DNA of 14,782 nucleotides. It comes from JBFYTX01 sp964442335 (GTDB lineage Bacteria > Chloroflexota > Dehalococcoidia > Dehalococcoidales > RBG-16-60-22). The stretch spans positions 1-14,782 of the forward strand of contig CAYTZI010000041.1 in the NCBI GenBank assembly GCA_964442335.1, read 5' to 3'. The position numbers and the translations under genes were made by a program. This document shows positions 1 to 7,100 of the stretch, piece by piece (the first letter of the stretch is position 1; each line of letters starts with the position of its first letter). The notes beneath the pieces are model-generated. The model was not told where the DNA came from and ran no database searches. It worked only from the letters and a program-made list of their open reading frames with translations.

Positions 1-180
1 ACTCCCTCTCTTCTCTCCCTTGCCGATAGGGAGACGCCAATGCCCGGAACTACAGGGTGTTTGAGAGAGGGCTCCGCCCATCTCCCCTGAACTCCCCTCT
101 CCAGCCATAAATATCTGTAACGACCTCTCAATGTCTCCGGCTGGAGAGGGTCACCCTGAAGGGATACAGGGGTGAGGTTA
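1..180. repeat. Palindrome-rich intergenic repeat-like element
   Basis: No plausible gene is seen here. The stretch is built from CT-rich and GA-rich blocks that form nested inverted repeats. TCTCCCT (14-20) pairs with AGGGAGA (28-34). A perfect 12-bp pair, CCCTCTCCAGCC (95-106) and GGCTGGAGAGGG (139-150), encloses a 32-nt loop. TCACCCTG (151-158) pairs with CAGGGGTGA (168-176) with one bulge. This layout resembles the short palindromic intergenic repeats (REP or MITE-like) scattered through many bacterial genomes. The left end is cut by the window edge, and copy number cannot be judged from one window. Assignment as a dispersed repeat is inference; the inverted repeats are seen directly. Confidence 0.5.
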
Positions 181-403
181 TCATTAACTGACAAAAGCAA
201 ACAGAACCTAAGAAAAAGCAAATGCAAATAACGCCGGATTGTTATATTATAGCTAGGATGAGCGCTCTCAACCGGAGTAAAGGTTATTCTAACTGAAAAT
301 ATACTAAGTCTCACCGGTTTTCAACCACGTTCCTGTATATTGAAAAAGGAAAGCCGGTGAAAAACCGGAGATACCGTTTGGTGTTTGGAGCTTTTGCTGA
401 AAC
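181..403 (+). other. AT-rich leader of the flippase group
   Basis: This non-coding stretch is clearly more AT-rich than the flanking genes. It should contain the promoter of the plus-strand group. Possible -10 hexamers are TATTAT (245-250), TATACT (300-305) and TATATT (336-341), but none has a convincing -35 element 16-18 nt upstream, so I do not call a promoter. TATACT at 300-305 would start transcription close to the base of the stem-loop at 311-360. A GGAG at 387-390, 13 nt from the GTG start, is the likely ribosome binding site, with rather long spacing. Confidence 0.4.
311..360 (+). promoter_or_regulatory. Leader stem-loop upstream of the flippase gene
   Basis: TCACCGGTTTTC (311-322) pairs over 12 bp with GAAAGCCGGTGA (349-360), with one G-U wobble (318/353), around a 26-nt loop. 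A second copy of part of the 3' arm follows: TGAAAAACCGG (358-368) can pair instead with CCGGTTTTCA (314-323, one-base bulge). Two mutually exclusive hairpins are therefore possible, 44 to 36 nt before the GTG start. No T-run follows, so it is not a standard terminator. It could be an mRNA-stabilising or regulatory leader. The structure is seen; the role is not known. Confidence 0.4.
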
Positions 404-1957
404 GTGAGTATATCCAGGACCATCGCCAAGAATACCCTGTTTAACTTTATCAACACCGCCGCCAGCACGGCCATCAGCTTCGTAATAAGCATACTGCTCG
501 CCAGAGGACTGGGCGTGGAGGACTACGGCCTCTATACCTTCCTCATGTGGTTCCTTAGCCTTATCGGGCTGATAATCAACCTGGGGCTGGGAGAGATGGC
601 GCGGAGGTTCATCGCCGAGGCCATCGGGCAGGGCAAGCCGGAGACGGCCATAGGCATCGCCAGGCTATCACTTTTCCTGCGGCTGGTGGCGACCCTGGTC
701 CTTTCGGCGATAATCTACGTTTTGTCCGGCTACCTGACAAACGTCTTCACGGATGTTAACCAGGGGGTCTATTTCATTCTGGTGCTTCTTGTATTCCTGC
801 CGGACTCCATAGACAACATCATAGGTTCCATCTATAACGGCTACCAGAACTACGAATACGGCGCGTACCTGGTGATGGGGACATCGCCCCTGAGGCTGGC
901 GGGAGTAATCGCGATGCTGTCCCTGGGCTACGGCGTCGAACAAATCATCCTGGTGTCCGCCGGTATATCGTTCATCACTTTCATCTGCAATATCTTCCTG
1001 GTACGCCGCCTGATACCGCTGCGCAGCCTGTTCACCACACGGCTCGAAGCCGGGGTCAGGAAGGAGGCCCTGAAATATTCGATGGCCCTGATGGGGATAC
1101 AGGGGGTCAACTACTTCATATGGTCGCAGGCCGAGGTGCTGTTCCTGGGGATTTACTGCACCATCGAGGATATCGCCTACTACAACCTGGCTTTCAAGTT
1201 ACCGCGCATGGTCATCACGCTCGTGCCCTATGTATTCGGGCGGGTGCTCCTGCCGACGGTCGCGGAGCAGGTGGGCAAGGGCGACATGGACAAGGTGAGG
1301 ACTATCTACGCAACGTCGGCCAGATACCTGATGATGCTGACCTTCCCCATCGTCGCAGGAGGGATAGTCCTGGCGTCTCCACTCATAGACGTCATCTACG
1401 GTTCGGAATACCAGCCGGCGATAGCGCTGATGCAGATAATCTTCATACCGTTTTCCACCATCGGGCTGACGCATGCCTCAACGAGCATTATCTTCGGGAT
1501 AAACAAGCCGTCCTTCATCCTGAAGACGGGGATACCGGTTATCCTGGCGAGCATAGGGCTGTACCTGTGGGCGATACCCCGGTACGGAGTGATGGGCGCG
1601 GCGGTAGCCGGTTCCATCCCGCGTATTTCCGTTTTCTTTATCTATAACTACTATGTTTATAAAAAGATCGGGGTGCACTGGCCGATAGGCGACACCATCA
1701 GGATAATCCTTTCTTCCGGCATCATGGGGGGCGCGGTGTACGGGATATGGCGCCTGCTGGGGGATGCCCCCGCCCTGTACGTGGGGATACCGGCGGGGGT
1801 AATCATTTTCCTGGCGGCGCTGCTCGCCACGAGGTTTGTCACCCAACAGGAAATAGACATACTACGTAAAGCCGAAAGGCGCATTCCCTCTCCCGTCAGG
1901 GGTACGTATGTATCCGCCATTAACTTTATAGAGAAGTTTTCAAGAAAGGGCACATAA
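404..1957 (+). CDS. Wzx-type lipid-linked oligosaccharide flippase (MVF/MATE-like)
   Basis: The 517-residue product is almost wholly hydrophobic, with about 12-14 membrane segments, which is the usual size for polysaccharide biosynthesis flippases. The N-terminus carries the family signature ARGLGVEDYGLYTF (residues 34-47), in the loop after the first helix. The last 35 or so residues are charged and probably cytoplasmic. Family members move undecaprenyl-diphosphate-linked oligosaccharides from the inner to the outer face of the cytoplasmic membrane. The start is GTG at 404: a TGA lies just upstream in frame (398-400), so no longer start exists, and GGAG at 387-390 precedes it. The methyltransferase gene follows after 6 nt, and uppP comes next, which suggests one transcript. 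Its substrate is unknown. It could also export teichuronic-type glycans or lipid precursors, but the family call is firm. Confidence 0.9.
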   Translation: MSISRTIAKNTLFNFINTAASTAISFVISILLARGLGVEDYGLYTFLMWFLSLIGLIINLGLGEMARRFIAEAIGQGKPETAIGIARLSLFLRLVATLVLSAIIYVLSGYLTNVFTDVNQGVYFILVLLVFLPDSIDNIIGSIYNGYQNYEYGAYLVMGTSPLRLAGVIAMLSLGYGVEQIILVSAGISFITFICNIFLVRRLIPLRSLFTTRLEAGVRKEALKYSMALMGIQGVNYFIWSQAEVLFLGIYCTIEDIAYYNLAFKLPRMVITLVPYVFGRVLLPTVAEQVGKGDMDKVRTIYATSARYLMMLTFPIVAGGIVLASPLIDVIYGSEYQPAIALMQIIFIPFSTIGLTHASTSIIFGINKPSFILKTGIPVILASIGLYLWAIPRYGVMGAAVAGSIPRISVFFIYNYYVYKKIGVHWPIGDTIRIILSSGIMGGAVYGIWRLLGDAPALYVGIPAGVIIFLAALLATRFVTQQEIDILRKAERRIPSPVRGTYVSAINFIEKFSRKGT

Positions 1958-1963
1958 ATCACG

Positions 1964-2992
1964 GTGACAGGTAAAAGGGAACCCGCAACGGGAAACGGAC
2001 AGCCCACCCAGGCTTCAATAATAAAAAGGCCACGGCTGCTCCTATGGCTAATAATTTTTAAGATAGCCCGTGTATCCGTGACGTTTTTGAACAATATAAT
2101 CCTAACCGGATTCAAGCGCCAAAGAGGTTATATAGTCAAGGAGATACTCGGCAGCAAGATGTACCTCGACAGGTCCGACCCCGGAATCAGCTCGCACCTG
2201 ATTATAGACGGCATCAGGGAAGCCGTCAGTACCGGAATTACTAAAAGAGCGCTCAAAGAGGGCGATATCGTGGTTGATATAGGCGCGAATATAGGTTACT
2301 ACGCTCTGCTTGAGTCCAGGCTGATAGGGGAAAGCGGCAGGGTATACGCTATAGAGCCTTCCCCGGCTAATATCGAGCTGCTGCGCAGGAATATCGGGCT
2401 AAACGGTTACACCAATATCGATACCTATGAGCTCGCCATCGGCGATACCAACGGTTACGCGCCGATGTACATGACGAAACAGAGCAACCTGAACACGCTG
2501 AGGGACATCGCCGGGACGGAAAAGGAAGGGTATTTCACCAGGGAGACCAGGGTCAGGGTGATGACGCTGGACGAATTTCTAAAAGACAAAAGATACCCGA
2601 GCCTGATACGCATGGATGTGGAGGGCTACGAATACCAGGTCATCAGGGGCATGAAAGACATCCTGTCCCGGAAGCTGCCCCTGACGATTTTCATCGAGTT
2701 CCACTTCCACCTGCTGAAGAAAGAGGAAACGATCGAGATATTGGAGACGCTACGGCGGGCGGGTTTCCGTATGACTGTCGCGGCGTCAGAATCACCCTTT
2801 ATAGGCCAGCACCGGCACAAAATTCTGTCGAGGCTGATGCGTTCCGTGGAGCCGAAAATAGCCACGGCGCAGGGGCGAAGGCCGCTGAACCAGGAGCTCA
2901 GGCTGACTTTCGACGATATTCTGGGAAACCAGGTTATACTGAGCGGGGGGTGGGGCAGCCTGCACATATTCTTCACCAGGGACCAGCAGTAA
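1964..2992 (+). CDS. FkbM family SAM-dependent methyltransferase
   Basis: The 342-residue product has a Rossmann methyltransferase core. Motif I is VVDIGANIGYYALL (residues 103-116), the acidic ribose-binding residue is in AIEPS (129-133), and RMDVEGYE (216-223) matches the FkbM/Methyltransf_21 signature. Residues 25-50 form a hydrophobic stretch that may dock the enzyme on the membrane. FkbM relatives O-methylate hydroxyls of polyketides and, in glycan loci, sugars; sugar methylation is the natural inference here. The GTG start at 1964 follows the flippase stop by 6 nt, with AAAGGG at 1945-1950 as a likely ribosome binding site overlapping the end of the flippase gene. The next in-frame Met is residue 66, inside the conserved region, so the GTG is preferred. 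The acceptor sugar cannot be told from sequence. Confidence 0.85.
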   Translation: MTGKREPATGNGQPTQASIIKRPRLLLWLIIFKIARVSVTFLNNIILTGFKRQRGYIVKEILGSKMYLDRSDPGISSHLIIDGIREAVSTGITKRALKEGDIVVDIGANIGYYALLESRLIGESGRVYAIEPSPANIELLRRNIGLNGYTNIDTYELAIGDTNGYAPMYMTKQSNLNTLRDIAGTEKEGYFTRETRVRVMTLDEFLKDKRYPSLIRMDVEGYEYQVIRGMKDILSRKLPLTIFIEFHFHLLKKEETIEILETLRRAGFRMTVAASESPFIGQHRHKILSRLMRSVEPKIATAQGRRPLNQELRLTFDDILGNQVILSGGWGSLHIFFTRDQQ

Positions 2993-3015
2993 ATCAAGAC
3001 CGAAAAAAGGGATAT

Positions 3016-3819
3016 ATGGGACTTTTACAGGCATTGATACTGGGTATCGTCCAGGGCGCCACCGAGTTCCTGCCCATCAGCAGCTCCGGCCACCTGGTGC
3101 TGATACCGGCGTTCCTGGGATGGGCACAGCCGCCAATCGTTTTCGATGCCACGGTCCATCTGGCGACGCTGATAGCCGTGGTGGCGGTCTTCTGGCGGGA
3201 CATCGCAGTCCTGGTTGCGGCGTGGTGGCGGGGTATAAAGAGCGGCAGGCCTTTCCAGGCGATAGAAGCGCGGCTGGCATGGTACGTGATACTGGGCACC
3301 ATACCCGGAATACTGGCCGGGGTCTTCCTGGAAAATTTCTTCGAGTCGCTTTTCGGGAGTCCCCGGGCGGCGGGGGGTTTCCTGCTGCTGACGGCGCTGC
3401 TGCTCCTGCTGGCCGAGCTTTTAGGCCGGCGCAAACGCGAGCTTTACGGAATGAACTGGCTGGACAGCCTGCTGATAGGCATCGGGCAGGCGGCGGCTAT
3501 AGCGCCGGGGCTTTCCCGGAGCGGGACCACGATTTCCGTGGGGATGTTCAGGGGCCTCACGCGGGACGCGGCAGCGCGTTTCTCTTTCATACTTTCGATA
3601 CCGATTATTGCGGGAGCCGGGCTGATGCAACTGAGCAAGCTGCTGGGCAATAACGGAGCAGCATCCCAGGCCCCGGAACTGCTGGTCGGGTTTTTTGCGG
3701 CGGCAATCAGCGGCTACGCAGCGATACGCTTATTTCTTGCTTACCTGAGAAAGCGCCCCCTGTATCCGTTTGCGGTCTACTGCACCGTTCTGGGCGCGGT
3801 AGCTATAATAGTGCTGTAG
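3016..3819 (+). CDS. uppP: Undecaprenyl-diphosphatase (UppP/BacA)
   Basis: The 267-residue integral membrane protein carries both family signatures. The first is QGATEFLPISSSGH (residues 13-26), with the Q/E-xxx-E catalytic acid pair and the conserved His. The second is PGLSRSGTT (164-172), with the phosphate-binding Arg168. It dephosphorylates undecaprenyl diphosphate to the monophosphate, recycling the carrier used for peptidoglycan and surface glycans, and over-expression of the family gives bacitracin resistance. I start it at ATG 3016 rather than the upstream ATG at 2950, because 2950 overlaps the methyltransferase by 43 nt and adds 22 polar residues absent from the family. AAGGGA (3006-3011) lies just before 3016. 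Its place directly after a flippase and methyltransferase fits carrier turnover during glycan export. The stop lies 1 nt from the stop of the convergent gene. Confidence 0.95.
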   Translation: MGLLQALILGIVQGATEFLPISSSGHLVLIPAFLGWAQPPIVFDATVHLATLIAVVAVFWRDIAVLVAAWWRGIKSGRPFQAIEARLAWYVILGTIPGILAGVFLENFFESLFGSPRAAGGFLLLTALLLLLAELLGRRKRELYGMNWLDSLLIGIGQAAAIAPGLSRSGTTISVGMFRGLTRDAAARFSFILSIPIIAGAGLMQLSKLLGNNGAASQAPELLVGFFAAAISGYAAIRLFLAYLRKRPLYPFAVYCTVLGAVAIIVL

Positions 3820-3820
3820 C

Positions 3821-4105
3821 TCAAGGGGCCGGAGTATCGGGGGGTGGGGGGGAGTTGCCACGTCTATCGCCCTCTCGCCTTTCACCGAGTCCCCGTATCT
3901 GCATAACGAGCACATAGAGTCCAAAGATAATAATCAGGCCCGCCCCGGATATTTCACCATATAAAATCAAGGCATTGTTTTCGATAAAATAGGCGGAGCC
4001 TTCCTGCGCGATTATCACCATCTGCAATAACCACGCAAAAGCCAGAGCTACTAACAGCATCTGGCTTATTAGAATGAGTGTCGTTGACCTCAACCGCCGG
4101 CGCAT
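3821..4105 (-). CDS. Small two-helix membrane protein, unknown function
   Basis: This 94-residue product is not recognised. The N-terminus is basic (MRRRLR), then two hydrophobic helices follow at about residues 8-32 and 46-70, joined by a short polar loop with acidic residues. A charged, proline-rich tail ends it (PPPPDTPAP). By the positive-inside rule both termini would be cytoplasmic. A TGA lies in frame shortly upstream, and ATG 4105 is the first ordinary start; its ribosome binding site is weak. It follows the surface-protein gene by 45 nt with no terminator between them, so it is probably co-transcribed. The predicted hydrophobic pattern and clean reading frame in the same direction as the upstream gene support a real gene. 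It could be an accessory to the surface protein or unrelated. Confidence 0.65.
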   Translation of the reverse strand: MRRRLRSTTLILISQMLLVALAFAWLLQMVIIAQEGSAYFIENNALILYGEISGAGLIIIFGLYVLVMQIRGLGERREGDRRGNSPPPPDTPAP

Positions 4106-4150
4106 CGTGGGTTTCTTTGCGGCGCTGATAAATCACCCCCTGGACGGGAA

Positions 4151-7100
4151 TTATTCTCCCTTGAGCATATCACGCTTGCGGTATATCACCACACCCACGA
4201 GGACCAGAATCAGAATGCTCGCCACGCCGATAACAGCGCCCAGGGTCCACCAGCTTTCTATCGTGGTGATGGACTCGGGGTTGACCATCATCGTCTGCAG
4301 CTCGCTCTCCTGGACAAGGGTCTCCCCATCGTACAGTCCCAGGTAGAAAGCATACTCGCCGGCAGACCAGCCGCCGGCAGGGACATAGCTCAACACGCCG
4401 GTCTTGCCGTCCGAGTTCATCTGGCTCAGCGTCAATAGGGGGACCTGTTCCAGGTACTCGCCGTTGCAATACGCCGTCAGCATCAGCCCGGCCTCCGGGA
4501 AATCCTCAGAATCCTCGCTCAGTCTGTACGTAATTCTGGCGAAAACGAGCTTCTTCGTGGCTTCATTATAGGTGGGGGCAATACTGAAACTGACGAGTGA
4601 AAGCTGCGGCTCATTATTGAGCTCGGGCGCGGCAGGTGCCCTGACCTGAAACACCGCTTCCAGTCCGCAGAGACTTACGATGTGAACGCCTACCCTTTCG
4701 AACACGACATCGAAGCTGACTATCTCGCTTATTCCGGCGCCAAGGGTAACTTCCCTGGTAGCAAAGAGGGCGTCATCAATTACCAGTTCGGCCTCATAGC
4801 TCGCGGCAAATTCACCATCGTTCACTATGGCAACGCTGATATTGGTTTGCTCGCCATAATCGACCGATACCGGACTTATCCTGAGGTCGCTTCCGGTGAA
4901 AAATGCCGGGGACGACACCGTTTTTACGGTGAATGTCTGCGAAAAGCCACCGACACTGACCATGTGCTCGCCGACGACGCTTGAGTTCAAGACAAAGCTC
5001 AATGTTTCGCTGGCGCCGCCTTCCAGTTCTATGCTGCGCGTTTGCACTACCACGTTATCCAACTTGAGCTCCAGTTCACAAGTCCCGGCGTAATCCCCGG
5101 TGTTGCTTACAGCCACGCTGGCGACAATGCCCTCTCCGGGACTTGCTTCCGCAGCGGTCAAAGATAGACCATCAACGGCACACAAGGCGGGACGGGCGTG
5201 CGCCATAAGAGCATAGGTGGAGAGGTGCTCGACGAATATCGATACGGTATTGGACGCCGTATCGACCTCGCCTTCCACATCTATCCATTCACGGGCAACG
5301 GGGTCCCAAAGGGCCATGTAGAGTTTATCCTCACTCACATCCTGCGGGAGACAGGCCGTCTCATATTCAAAGATAAGAGTCGCCCCGGGGTCAAAGGTAG
5401 TGCCTTCCGGCGTGATGGTGTAGTACATGCCAATACTGCGGGAGCCTTCGCATTGCCCGAGCGCCTCGGTAGATTTCTTGATCGATAAGTAATTAACGTT
5501 TCCGCCAGTGGCGTTCTTGACGATAGTATCCCTCGGTATGACGAGACGCACTTTCATGTCGGAGCTGGTGGCCAGCACCTCGGTCATAATTCTGCCGTCC
5601 CCGTTCATCGAGTCAAGCAGACTCGTCACTCCGCTCGAACCACCCCCCCCACTACTCCCACCACCACCCCCACCATCTCCCCCACCATCGCCACCACCAC
5701 CCCCACCAGAAGGAGGGTTTGAAGAGTCATCCCTCACCGTGATGTCGACATTTTCAAAATCGATTAAGCTGGTGCGGTCCTTTACCTGGAAACGCGTGGT
5801 ATAGCTGCCCACCTGTTCGGCGGTGGGAGTCCAGGCAAACACGCGGGAGTTCTCGTTGAAACTGGCCCCCAGCGGCAGGCTGGAAGCCGAGTATGTCAAC
5901 GTGCCCCCGTCCGGGTCAGTGGCGGATATGGTGAAATGGAGGTTCTGCCCTTCCGTGACCGTCTTGTTCCCGATGGGCGCCAGCACCGGAGGGTCGTTGT
6001 TGACTGCGGCGACGTTGATATTCACGGTAGCCGTATTGGAGTACGAAATACCGTCGCGCGCCCGGTAGGTAAACGAGTCGTTGCCAAAGTAGTTGGCGGC
6101 CGGGGTATAGGTGAAGGAGCCGTTGGTGTGAAGGGTGACGGTGCCGTGGGAGGGACCGGCGACTTTATGAGCGGTCAGCGGGTCCTGGTCGGCATCGGTA
6201 TCATTGCTCAACACGCCCGGCGCCGATACGTTCAACGGGGTGTCTTCGTTAGTTGAGTAGGAATCGCCTACCGCCACCGGCGGGTTGTTCGCAGGGCCGC
6301 CACTATAGCCGGACTCGTAAGCCCCGATATCCGGGGCGTTGCCCTGGTAAGGCCAGGGGGAGTTTTCATCGTTGAAGCCGGGAATGATGACTCCCGCGTC
6401 GATACAGGGAGAGTCGGACGCGAGACGCAGGTCCCCATTTTCAGCGTCGATGAACCGGTTGTCGGCCACCGATATGGCATGGAGCTCCTGGTTGCGGGCG
6501 GACTGAAAGGCGGACAGCGACGAGTATTTGTTAACAAATTCAATGAAGCGGCCACTGTCAGTCGTATATATACTATCGTAGTCGAAATCCATTGAAGACG
6601 CGTCTATGCTGGGCAGCTCAAAGATATATCTTCCGGCGTAGACGATGTTGTTCCTCGAAACGATGTTGCCAAGGCTGGAGTTCGTCTGCTTGTACCCGTC
6701 CCCTCCACGGGTCGAAAAATAGGTGTTGTGATACATATAGATACGGCCGTAGGAGTGGTCACCCAGCTTGTACTGCTCCCAGAAATTGTCGAAAACAACA
6801 TTCCTGAAGATATAGACCGGCCCCTCAATCGCGGGGCACACGGCGATGCCGACATTGCCGTTCTGAATCCAGTTATTCCAGATTCTCACGTTGATATTCG
6901 AGCCCTCCGGCTGCATGCCGTCGTCCCTATCCCAGCCGTTATCGGGGACGCCGGTCTTGTAATCGGCAAAAATCATGGTGTTGTTATAGAAATCCGAGTT
7001 GCACAGGTATCCTTCTTCGTTTTCCGGCCCCCCGCCGAATCCGTCCCACACCCACACGGTGGTGGCGATTATCGAATTGTCCCTGATGACCTGACCGCCA

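Noticed and set aside
2950..3015. Upstream ATG start for uppP
   Set aside because: It would overlap the methyltransferase by 43 nt and add a polar 22-residue extension that the family lacks; ATG 3016 has a ribosome binding site.
4151..4260. Sortase-type sorting signal at the C-terminus of the surface protein
   Set aside because: There is a hydrophobic helix and a basic tail but no LPxTG-like motif before the helix, so plain membrane anchoring is the simpler reading.
5643..5704. CRISPR or tandem-repeat array in the CCACC-rich stretch
   Set aside because: The repeat unit is only 3 nt, is in frame and codes for Gly/Ser; there are no spacers.
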